In this document: positions 33,674 to 43,006 of the stretch, piece by piece
Layout of the letters: the number at the start of each line of letters is the position of its first letter
How positions within the stretch are numbered: position 1 is the first letter of the stretch
Assembly: GCA_019828595.1 (NCBI GenBank)
Contig: JAHQRK010000007.1
Span: 186,001-250,000, forward strand
Length of the DNA: 64,000 nucleotides
From: Aphanomyces cochlioides
Taxonomy: Eukaryota; Oomycota; Saprolegniomycetes; Saprolegniales; Verrucalvaceae
Direction of reading: 5' to 3'
Notes under the pieces: generated by a model
What the model was told of the DNA's origin: nothing
The model's database searches: none
The model's input: the letters and a program-made list of their open reading frames with translations, nothing else
Program-made: the position numbers and the translations under genes

Positions 33674-36092
33674 TACAATGAGGTTGTTCCATGATGGAGT
33701 TCTGCCTGTAGTTCCCTGATCCGCGTTTCGAGTTTGAGACGATTTGCCGCAACATTTGTGATTGTAAGCAGCTCTTGTGAGTATTTGAGTGCGGCAGCGT
33801 TGTCGCCAGTGGCTTTAGTAGCTAGAACCAAATTGTTGAGGATGATCCGCTCGCGTTTCTTGTCTTCGATTTCACGAGTCAAGACCAAACACTTGACGTA
33901 GAACTTGACGGCTTCTTTTGGCTGTTTCCGATCCAAGTAGACTGTACCGAGGTTGCCAAGAGCACGTGCCTCGACAGTTTTCTCTCCTACGACGGTATCA
34001 CAAAAGTTGACCCTCTCATCCATACCTGCAGTTTTCGAGAAGAACTCTGCTCGTAAGAAGCACGCGATGGCGTCGTCCAGTTGGCGTTGCTTGTAGAGAG
34101 CCATACCGTTTTCAATCTGTGTGAGAGCTTCTTCTTTGGCATTGACTTCGCGCATTAAGTTCGTACTGGCACTGTGACTACGTGGCAGACCAACTTCGGC
34201 AAAACTTCCATAGGCACTTGAATGGTCCAACGAAGAGTCGCTGCTCTGTCGCGCGACAGGGGCCTTGCCAAAATGACCGTAGCTTGGAGCTGCTGTAGCT
34301 GGGCTTCCAAAGTGGCCATACGTGTCACTTGTTTTCTGTGGTTCAGGCGTTGGCTTGGACACGCCAAAATGACCATACGTGTCGGGCTTTGGTGCTGATT
34401 TTGGCGCTCCAGCAAACTCAGGAGCGGCTCCACCAAAGTGACCATAAGTGCCGGTGACAGGGGCCGACTTTGGAGCGCCTCCAAACTCATGAATTGGTGC
34501 ACCAAAGTGGCCATAGGTGTCAGGTTTTGGCGCAGGTTTCGGCGCTACACCAAACTCAGGGGCTTGTGCACCAAAATGTCCATAAGAACCAGAGGTTGGG
34601 GCGGACTTGGGTGCTCCATCAAGCTCTGGTTTAACAACACCGAAATGGCCATAGGAGTCAGATGCGGGGGCTGCTTGTTGAATCGTTCCACCAAAATGTC
34701 CATAGGCATCGTTGTTGGCAAATTTGACTTGTGCTTGAGAGAGTTGACCGTATTCGTCCGCCGTCGGTGGAGCCGGCGCTAAAGTGCGCAGTTCACCGTA
34801 GTCGCTGCTGACGGCTGTAGCGTTGTTGCCAGACAAGGTAGAAGGTTCATGGATCGATCGATTTGCTTCCACTCTGATCGTTTGGTTGAGATTTGTCAGG
34901 GTATGAAAGGAGCCGTAGGCGTTGTTTTGATTTCGGTTCAAATCTTCACCAGACAAACTTCCATAGTCTGAAGTCGATGGGCCAGTGAAGCGAAAGAGTG
35001 CAGGGGGATTCGTTGCCAAGTGGCCGTAGTCGCTAGCTGCAGCTGGTGGAACCAAGTCGGAACAGCGCACGCCTGAAGTCAATGCACTTGCCGGGATTTG
35101 GCCATAGTCACTAGATACGACTGGTGCAGTCAAGTCTGGACAGAGGCTGCCTGTGGCTAATGATCCCACTGGGATTTGGCCATAGTCGCTAGCTCCGACT
35201 GATGCTGCTAAGCCTGGACGGCCATCATTTGGAGCTAAAGAACTCGCTGCAATCAGGCCATAATCACTCGAACCATTCGGTGTCGCCAACCGAGAAGAAA
35301 GAGAGGGTGGCGCCAAAGCACTGTGAGGAGCCATTCCGTAGTCACTGCCAGTGTCTGATGTAGTCAAGTTTGTGGAGCTCAATGTGCCATACTCAGTGAT
35401 GTGTTCTTGTCGGAAGAGTGCGGTTGCCTTGAAAGCTTGGATTTCCCGCAGGAATTTGTTGCTCTCGATGGAAAGTCGGGACACAATCTACAACAAGTGG
35501 CAGGATCTATCGAGATGACAACGAGGCTTACAGGAATGCGAAGTCGGGCCGCACTGTCTTCAATGAAGGAAGCAATCGATGGAAACATCTTGCCATTGCC
35601 TCCGTCTTGCAAACCATAACCTTCCTCTGGTCGATGGACGATCAAAACGTTCTTGATTTCCTTGCGACCCATGTAGAGAGGATCACTGTGGACTTTCATG
35701 TACGTAAGTGTGAACTTCTCGGGCTGCGTCTCGCTGAAGCGTACCAAGAAAGCTCCGTCGTCCGACGGTTTACTCACTGCTTCTGCTTGCGCGCGGGAGA
35801 TGACTCCATGGAACCAAGGAGCAACGCCATTCCTGTCTCGGAAACACTGCACAGCCTTGACGACGCACTTGTCAAACGGACCAAATCGAATTAAGAAGCG
35901 TTCCCAGTCGCGAAATTCCACGACCGGCTTGCTTTCCAAGCACAGAGTCAGATACACTGCTGCTTCAGCCATTGGCATGGGAGGCAAAATGACTTCTCGA
36001 CTTTTAAAGAGCAGGTCAATCAAGTGCTCCTTTGATATATTAGTCTTGGGGTAGATAGACCGCCGCCACCACTCTATGCCTTGTGTCGTCAT
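33673..36092 (-). CDS. SH2 protein with SDYG/YGHFG tyrosine repeats and TPRs
   Basis: Exons 36092-35532 and 35487-33673 (44-bp intron); 791 aa. Residues about 65-110 form a helical linker (FRDWERFLIRFGPFDKCVVK) like the EF-hand-type linker before SH2 in Cbl and amoebal SH2 proteins. The SH2 domain (about 110-190) starts WFHGVISRAQAE, has the phosphotyrosine-binding Arg in GAFLVRFSETQPEKFTLTY, and ends at the intron. Residues about 220-440 carry eight short tyrosine motifs of SDYGxx/AYGSF type. Residues about 450-620 carry eight exact YGHFG motifs spaced by Pro/Ala/Gly linkers of roughly 13-24 residues (APEFGGAPKSAP type). The C-terminal 150 residues are TPR-like (ALYKQRQLDDAIACFLRAEF, ALGNLGTVYLDRKQPKEAVK). 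Sixteen regularly placed tyrosines beside an SH2 domain suggest a self-binding phosphotyrosine scaffold; that role is inference. Confidence 0.85.
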
Positions 36093-36460
36093 CGGGGCTG
36101 TAGGCTTTTTAAAATTTAAAATGTGATTGGATTAAATTTACTAAATTTAATCCAATCAAAATATAATATTTAATTCACTTGATCGAGTACAATTAAATCG
36201 ACATCGCAATCTAAGATCAGCTAGCGCAAACCTATTCACGCATGTAATAACCATGTCCAGTCTAGAATATCTAATTATTAGCTCGAGTTAAAGCTGCATA
36301 TGAAAAATGATGCTCGTTGGTACATTGCGATGGAATTTGCAATAACGTTAATAAATTTGGACATTTTTTGCAATTATTTATTTAATTGGAAAAAATTAGC
36401 CAATCAAAGCAACTACAGGAGTTTCACAGTTGCCACCAACAGTTACACCAGTTGACAGCC
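36093..36460. other. AT-rich divergent promoter region
   Basis: Lies between the divergent SH2 and PLAC8 genes. It includes an inverted repeat TTAAATTTAGTAAATTTAA near 36,135-36,155 and CCAATC boxes (36,150 and 36,396). Confidence 0.4.
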
Positions 36461-37459
36461 ATGACATCGCCGGCGAAAGTCGACAAGGACATGGAGGATC
36501 GTCTTCATTCCAAAACCAAGTTAGCTGTCAATTTTCCACCTGCTGATGAGATTGCAGCGGCGCTAAGCCACTCGGAGTCGACGGAGAGCTGTGAAGAGGT
36601 GCCAGTGCGGCGAGCACCGACCAAGTCCATCATTCACCACCACATTGAGGCCATGGACGCTCCCAAGGCGCAGGAACTCCCTCTGAAAGGTCCTGACGGA
36701 ACAAGAGAGTCTCTCTTTGGAACCAAGCTGCATCTGCCACCGATTAGCGAGACCAGTATGGCCCAAACGATTCCCCATCGACCAGTCAATCATGCAATTC
36801 AACAACGCGGGACGGACAACAACGGATTGATCGTCGGGTACTGGAAAAACGGCATCTGCGACTACTACACCCATTGGTTTCCAAACGCAATCATGTCCTT
36901 CCTCTGCCCTTGCGTCGCACTTGCTCAAGTGACCCATCGCATTGGATTGCTCCACTACAGAGCGACCCTCACCCTCTTTGGAACAGTTCTCTTCGCGGCC
37001 ATCCTGTGCATCTTGATTCGATCGATTGAGCTCTACCACAGAGATCAATTCATGACCAACAAGCTCATACTCATCGGACAGGAGAAGAATCTCTCGATGG
37101 AGGACACTGTGTCGTCTGCGCTTGATATCATGGACGTCCAGGCACATTCAGCTAGCAGGGCGACAACGTTTCTTGCTCTTGGACTTACTTGCTCTTCGAT
37201 CGCGTCGTTACTTGTGTGGTACGTTCGAGCTGTGGTTCGTGACGGATTTCGTATCCCTGGCACTTGCGTCGAAGACATGGTCTTTAGTTTCTTTTGCCCG
37301 TGTTGCGTGATTGCTCAGGCAGCTACCCAATGCGAAGCCTACGAGAAGAAGAAATTGTCGTTTCGACCACGGGATGTGCTTCAAGGATACGTGATCGCGT
37401 CGTTCCAAGTTGCTCCTTTGTCCCCTCCATCCGTCGTATCTGGCAACTTCGATCAATAA
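36461..37459 (+). CDS. PLAC8-family cysteine-rich membrane protein
   Basis: Start ATG at 36461 (frame open from 36386); 332 aa. Residues 1-120 are disordered. The PLAC8 region begins YWKNGICDYYTHWFPNAIMS and contains the two signature blocks SFLCPCVALAQVTHRIGLL and SFFCPCCVIAQAATQCEAYE. Between them are two hydrophobic stretches (LTLFGTVLFAAILCILIRSI and TTFLALGLTCSSIASLLVWY) that probably span the membrane. Related plant and fungal proteins (PCR, FCR/CNR types) act in metal transport or cell-size control at the plasma membrane; the role here is not known. The end at 37,459 follows SFRPRDVLQGY; a short 3' intron starting there is possible. Confidence 0.85.
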   Translation: MTSPAKVDKDMEDRLHSKTKLAVNFPPADEIAAALSHSESTESCEEVPVRRAPTKSIIHHHIEAMDAPKAQELPLKGPDGTRESLFGTKLHLPPISETSMAQTIPHRPVNHAIQQRGTDNNGLIVGYWKNGICDYYTHWFPNAIMSFLCPCVALAQVTHRIGLLHYRATLTLFGTVLFAAILCILIRSIELYHRDQFMTNKLILIGQEKNLSMEDTVSSALDIMDVQAHSASRATTFLALGLTCSSIASLLVWYVRAVVRDGFRIPGTCVEDMVFSFFCPCCVIAQAATQCEAYEKKKLSFRPRDVLQGYVIASFQVAPLSPPSVVSGNFDQ

Positions 37460-37978
37460 CATGGTGTTCCATGTGTCCCGTTACAAGTTTGTGCAAAATT
37501 TCACGTCCACATTCTGCACGACTGATTGGTTCAGGTTTGGCGACGAGATTGCCGCGCACGATAAGCTTCTAGCCATGGAGACTCGTTGAGAACAATGGAG
37601 CACAATGGACAGTCGCTCTATGCCGTTGCAAGGCCCTTGCCGGCGTTTCTCTGTTGATTCTAGCGATTGTTGGATCGTACCAGCAGTCTCGGGGTCGCTA
37701 AATCGCTCTAAGTCGAGTTAGAGGCTGCAGAAAGCCAGGAACACCTTGAACTCCATTCAGCGACGCATTGCTGCTGAATCCCGTCGAAGCTAAGGATACC
37801 AATCGCGAGTTATGCCTTCGGGGATGACTGAGTGGATGCACCCCTGCTGTTCGTTCTCCATGCGTCAGTCACACCGCTGGCTTTTTGGAGTTAGACGTTT
37901 AAGCGTGTCGACTGAAGGTTTTCTGATAGAAATCTTGGTTTAAACTGCGGATTTCGTGGTAAAAAATGTGTTTAAACT
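37460..37978. other. Intergenic between PLAC8 and receptor kinase genes
   Basis: No gene recognised. The TTTAAACT motif occurs twice just upstream of the next start (37,940 and 37,971). Confidence 0.4.
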
Positions 37979-39721
37979 ATGGACATCACGCCGATAATTG
38001 TCACATCATTTCCTGACAAGACGATGAAGAAGCTCGGAGTGCTGCTCCTCCTCGTGGCAGCGCATCTAGCCGTCGGCCAGACTCCGGCGGACACTCCAAC
38101 GTCAGTTGCACCTACAACAACGCCAACATCCACACCGACTCAGACGCCACAGACGACGCCGCCAACGCCGACCCCAACGACGACTAAATCAACGACCCCA
38201 ACACCGACAACAACCCCAACTCCGTCGACGCCAACGCCAACAACGACTCAGACGACGACCCTAACGCCAACAACGACTCCTACAACGACAGAAACTCCGA
38301 CATCAGCGCCTACCACCACACAAACTACTTCGACGCCAACACCTACGCCAGGGACGACTGCATCGACGACCGCAAAACCAACGACGACCAAAACAACAGC
38401 TCCAACTTCTACAAATGCGACTGAATCACCAACGTCTGTCCCATCAGTGAGCGATACGCCAGTCCCAACAACCACGAAGTCGTCAGATTCAAGCTCGTCC
38501 GGATCGGGCCATTTGACTACATACATTGGTATTGGTGGTGGTGTCGTCGTTGTGATTTTGCTCGTGGGGTGCCTTGTTGTCCTTCTACGACGTCGCCAAG
38601 CAGCCGATGACGCTGTTAGCCATGCTCAGACCAGTCCCCGAGACTATTATTCAGACCATTCACGAAACACCACTGGCGCATCGCGCAAGTATTCTCAAAC
38701 GCATTCTACGCGGCATTCCATGGACTTGGCCAATTCGCGCTCTGGTCCTGGTGCTCACCGTCGAACGGGCGATGGAACGATGAACTCGTCCGTGCCATCC
38801 TTCGACGGCAACGAAATCAACCAACTCGCAGGCTACGACATTCGTTTCGACAAGACGATGACCAACTTCCGCATTGCTCACGATGAGATCCAAGTCGGAG
38901 AGCTCATCGCTTCCGGTGGCTTTGGCGTCATTTACCGCGGCATTTTTGCCGGAGAACAAGTCGCAATCAAGAAGTGTCTTCCTGACAAAGTCAACAATCA
39001 CAGCGCCATGGAATCATTCATGCTAGAGATCAAGCTCATGTCCAAGCTCGACCATCCCAACATCGTCCGCTTTGTTGGCGTGGCGTGGACGACGCTCGTG
39101 CAGCTCAAGATGCTTACGGAGTACATGCCACGTGGAAATGTGCGCATGCTGCTACAAAACGTCAACGCCAACACAATCACTTTGCCATGGTTTGGCAGTG
39201 ACTTCAACAGAATTCGGATTGCTGCCAATGTGGCTGAAGCATTGGTCTACCTCCATTCGAACGATCCTCCCATTATCCACCGCGACCTCAAGTCGAGTAA
39301 TATCCTCCTCAGCTCTCAGTTTGTAGCCAAGCTGACGGACTTTGGCACAAGCCGTGAGATGAGCGAGGAGAATACCATGACGGCGGAAATTGGTACCTTG
39401 GCATGGATTGCACCGGAAATCATGCTTGGTGGCCACTACACGGAACGCGCCGACATTTATTCCTTCGGCGTGCTGCTCAATGAACTTGATCTCGCCGACT
39501 TGCCCTACTCGAACGTCGGCGACGCCAAGGGCGCTGCGATCAGCCACACGCGACTTGGTGTGCTTGTCGCTCAAGGCAAAGTTGCTCCTCAATTTTCAAG
39601 GGATTGTCCCCCATGGGTCGTTCAAATGGGCCAGGAATGCCTTCGATTTGATCCTTCCCAACGCCCCACCGCCATGCAGTTGGCTTATCGCCTGCGGCGG
39701 TTGATGGCCGACATCAAGTAA
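37979..39721 (+). CDS. Receptor-like TKL protein kinase, Thr/Pro-rich ectodomain
   Basis: Single exon, 580 aa from ATG 37979. The second ATG at 38024 begins a clean signal peptide (MKKLGVLLLLVAAHLAVGQ) and may be the true start, giving 565 aa. The ectodomain (about 35-170) is a Thr/Pro repeat (TPTTTPTPSTPTPTTT type) expected to be heavily O-glycosylated, with no recognition domain. One membrane helix (about 180-203, GGVVVVILLVGCLVVLL) is followed by RRR. The kinase (about 300-578) has ASGGFGVIYRG, the ATP-binding Lys in VAIKK, HRDLKSSNILL, DFGTSRE, GTLAWIAPEIM and YSFGVLLNELD, all catalytic residues intact. This is the common oomycete TKL receptor layout. A mucin-like stalk suggests a cell-wall or surface sensor, which is inference. 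Confidence 0.92.
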   Translation: MDITPIIVTSFPDKTMKKLGVLLLLVAAHLAVGQTPADTPTSVAPTTTPTSTPTQTPQTTPPTPTPTTTKSTTPTPTTTPTPSTPTPTTTQTTTLTPTTTPTTTETPTSAPTTTQTTSTPTPTPGTTASTTAKPTTTKTTAPTSTNATESPTSVPSVSDTPVPTTTKSSDSSSSGSGHLTTYIGIGGGVVVVILLVGCLVVLLRRRQAADDAVSHAQTSPRDYYSDHSRNTTGASRKYSQTHSTRHSMDLANSRSGPGAHRRTGDGTMNSSVPSFDGNEINQLAGYDIRFDKTMTNFRIAHDEIQVGELIASGGFGVIYRGIFAGEQVAIKKCLPDKVNNHSAMESFMLEIKLMSKLDHPNIVRFVGVAWTTLVQLKMLTEYMPRGNVRMLLQNVNANTITLPWFGSDFNRIRIAANVAEALVYLHSNDPPIIHRDLKSSNILLSSQFVAKLTDFGTSREMSEENTMTAEIGTLAWIAPEIMLGGHYTERADIYSFGVLLNELDLADLPYSNVGDAKGAAISHTRLGVLVAQGKVAPQFSRDCPPWVVQMGQECLRFDPSQRPTAMQLAYRLRRLMADIK

Positions 39722-39934
39722 ACGTCGCCGACGATGTCGTCGATGAGAATAGATCAGTGTGTGTATACGTATGCACCCTTTGACAAAACACGCAAATTAA
39801 GAATATATGGATATGTTCACTCTGGTTTTGTCAAATTGACAATAGACGAGTATGCAAATCCAATAGAGTGAGACCTCTGGTTTTGGCAGACGATGTTCAA
39901 GTGCTGCACATCAAGTGCAGTGCTGTCCGACAGG

Positions 39935-41114
39935 ATGGAACTTGTCCACGTCCTCGCGGTTTTTCGCCATGGAGATCGATCACCCATCACGAATACAGTC
40001 GGTCCAAAACTCAAGATGGACGACGAGGACAAGCAGTTCTGGACGCAGCAACTTGCGACTGAAACGTCGCGGCAATACCTCAACAGCATCACGAAAATCG
40101 AGACGGACCAAGGACCACCGCTTCCAGGAGGCACGTACCCCAATGGACATCTTACACAGCGTGGCGTCGAAGACATGACTGAGAAAGGCCGTGAGTTCCG
40201 ACGACGATACGCAACATTCCTCGATGGCTGCAATCCACACGACCAAGTCTATGTCTGCTCGACAAATATCCGCCGCACACTTCTGTCGGCTCAAAGCGTG
40301 CTGTCGGGCTTGTTTCCAGACGACGCCAGGGTTGAGAAACCTTTGGCGATCCATGCCTTGGATCCCAAGCTTTTGACGCCACACCACACTGGCGCTGAGA
40401 TGCGTCGTGGATTGGAAGCGTTGAATGAGGAAGCCAAGAGCACGTTGCCTGGCTTTGCATCACTCGATGCCACCGTGAAGCCGCTGATTGGAATTTCGCC
40501 GACTGGTCGCGTCAACTGGCCCGCATGTACGTCCTAATTGACCACGTTTCTTGCTCACTGAAGTGATTTGGTCTAGTGCGTGAAGTACTCGACTGCAGAC
40601 GAGCGTACAAGCTCCCGTTCCCCGAAGGACTGACAGACGACACGTACGAAGCGATTGTCCAGCATAGCGCTTGGGAATGGTATACTTTGTACAGCAGTCC
40701 GCATCTTGGTCAGCGCGGATTTGTCCATGGCATGCGCAAAATCCAAGCATTAATGCAAGATGCTATTGCGGTTCGTCAGCAATTGTTTGAGCATCCCTAA
40801 TGTGGTCGTAGAGCTCTCCTCATCGCCGCCTCACATTAATCTCTGCCCACGATAACTCACTAGTGGCGCTCTTGTGCGCCCTGCAACTGCATCATTCCAG
40901 TGGATTCGTCGCCCCTCCATACGGTTCCAAGTTGGTTTTTGACATCTACCGCGACAAAGCTGACGGATCGCATCATCTGATGATCCATTGGGACGGAAAG
41001 AAGCTCCGTTTCCCAACCCAAACGACATCCCTTGCTCCAATCTCCATGTTCGACGCAGTCGTCAAGGCGTTCCTTGCGCCGCATGCACCTGCCCAACAGA
41101 CCTCATCGATGTAA
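39935..41114 (+). CDS. Histidine acid phosphatase, intact copy
   Basis: Branch-2 histidine phosphatase. Exons 39935-40526, 40577-40770 and 40812-41114 with introns of 50 and 41 bp; 362 aa. ATG 39935 is preferred because the paralogue starts at the matching place; an in-frame ATG at 39893 would add 14 residues. The catalytic motif is FRHGDRSP (nucleophile His) and the distal acid/His motif is SAHDNS in exon 3. Other landmarks are ITKIETDQGPPLPGG, GHLTQRGVEDM, CSTNIRRTLLSAQS and PPYGSKLVFDIY. No signal peptide is seen, so it is likely cytosolic, closer to lysophosphatidic or ACP6-type enzymes than to secreted phytases; the substrate is not predictable. A tandem copy follows 118 bp downstream. 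Confidence 0.9.
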
Positions 41115-41370
41115 GGGCAGTGTCATCTATTGGCAAGGATGCGCATGTTTTGTCATAATGACAAACATCGCTTAATATTCAATATGTAATATAAACCGCT
41201 GATTTTGTCAGTTGCACATTGACTTCGTGCCATGACGTCGATGGAACTCATCCATGTCCTGGCGATGTTTCGCCATGGAGATCGATCTCCGATCAGGACC
41301 TCTATCAGCTCGAAGCTCAACACAGACAAGAACGAAAGAAGCTTCTGGAAACAGCAGCTCGCGTCCGAAG

Positions 41371-41586
41371 TGTATCAGGCGCGTGTGAACTGCGACTGAA
41401 GTGTAAGAGTGAATTAACATTAAAGCAACCTAAGTCTTGTTCCTATCTTGTTTCTCGTTGGCTATCGCACAGCCTCGCTAGGAGCTTCAACTTCTGTGGC
41501 CTCCCAAGGCCAGTCGTTCACACAGCAGAGCGCGGGGAACCGCTACTGCAGGGCGCCAGGTCTGTTTACAGCATGGCACGGTTACA
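41371..41586 (-). repeat. 3' LTR, 216 bp
   Basis: Starts TG and ends CA on the + strand and aligns with 48016-48261 except for nine point differences and a 30-bp segment absent here (between 41571 and 41572). The outer flank is the CGAAG target duplication. Confidence 0.9.
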
Positions 41587-41735
41587 TCCTCCCACACTTA
41601 GGGCGAAAGCCGTAAGCTTTGCAAAGATGCCTCCCTCGCTGGGGGTAATCCCTTCACAGTCCCGTCTGAACTGGGACTGGTGTGTTCCAACTATCACATT
41701 GGCTCTCGCTGAGCCAATCAGGAACATTTTCAGAA

Positions 41736-43006
41736 ATGTACGCCGACGAAGAGGTCGACTACGAGTACACGCCGCCCTCGCCCGATCTGGGCAGTTTCAA
41801 GCAAAGCGCAGCGCCGGCGCAGGGGCGCGCCAAATACCTTGAGAACCTTTGGATCCGTGAGGGCCAAACTCGACTTGGCGGTGGTGTCCACGCGCGGTGT
41901 CAGGCATCCAACACAGGATGCGATCTGACTTTTGCTCAAATGCCAGGCTTTACAGCCTCTCGCAGTGGCACGCCCGATCCGGACAAGTTTCGAGATTGTT
42001 TGCGCAATTGCCTTCTCGCCTGCGCGGCGATTCAAAAAGTGATTTTGCGGCGGGGATTGCCTTCGCAGTGACTTTGTGGGAAACGTGCAACCCCGTCATC
42101 GTCGATATGGCCGAATGGCCTTCGATCCGACAAGTCCAGCGCCGCTTTGGTGGTATGCGCGCGTTTGTACCTGTTTCTCCCTTGCGGTACGAAACGAAAT
42201 TTGAGTACGTGGTCATCTGGGCAAACCGAATGCTAGCGCGTATTTCGCTTGATACCACGACGTGGCCCCACAACTACGCCAAGTTCCAAGAGCGTATCGT
42301 TAATTTCGCGCGTGAGCGCCAAGGCTTGAAGGTACGCCTCGCTGCCGAGACCGTCGGAGCGATCGCTGTCGCGTACCAAAAGCTGAGAGTAGTCTATGTG
42401 AGTCTGGACCAAGGTCCACTTCTCTCACCCATGTGTCCGTAGGAGCCACCTCCGAATTTTGCGCCAGGAGGCGATACTCGCGGCAGTGCTGGCCCCAGCG
42501 CTGCGCGACAATCCGCGCGCCGTCATCGCGCCCCTCGTTCTCGCTCTCGCTCGACCGAGCCTGAGGCGAAACGTTCGCGCCGAGAGGCGGGGTGTAGTCC
42601 GAGTCGGGACCGCCCGCGATATGCGCTGGACGAACATCTGTACCAGCTGCGTGATGAAGTTGCGGAGCTGACCCGCCAACTTGGTCACTCCGAACAGGAG
42701 GTTGAAGGTCGGCTTCAAGACCTTCAAGAGCTCCAGACTGAGCGCGAGAAGCGTCGCGACTTGCAATCGCGCTTCGAGAAGATGTCGAAGCTCTGCGAGC
42801 AACACGCGGCGACCGCCGAGGGCTTGAAGAACTGGGCCCGCGCGATGGATGTTCACCGCGAATGTTTTTACAAGAAGAGCTCGGAGCTCGAGCTACTTGT
42901 TGAGCGTCTCGCGAAGGAGAGAGATCGTGTGGACGCGCATCTTCAAGCGCTCTACTCGAAGATCCAACAGAACTACGTTCCGTTTGAGGAACTGAAGAAG
43001 GGGTAA
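41736..43006 (+). CDS. Antisense accessory gene of the gypsy element (RS-rich, coiled coil)
   Basis: Runs opposite to gag-pol, between the 3' LTR and integrase, and overlaps the integrase 3' end by about 110 bp. From ATG 41736 (MYADEEVDYEYTPPSPDLG) the frame changes near 42,060 (one-base shift or small intron) and continues with FAVTLWETCNPVIVDMAEWP, then VPVSPLRYETKFEYVVIWAN. A 45-bp GT-AG intron (42398-42442, gtgagtctgg to tccgtag) joins in frame to an RS-rich segment (RHRAPRSRSRSTEPEAKRSR), then a long coiled coil (ALDEHLYQLRDEVAELTRQL, to the C-terminus ELKKG, stop 43004-43006). About 420 residues, no known domain. The left gypsy fragment has the same RS-then-coil ORF in the same place. 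It may be a nucleic-acid-binding accessory or a captured host gene. Confidence 0.6.

Noticed and set aside
38086..38500. Thr/Pro tandem repeats read as a possible CRISPR or satellite array
   Set aside because: They encode the receptor kinase stalk in frame, with no spacers and no fixed DNA unit; CRISPR is not expected in a eukaryote.
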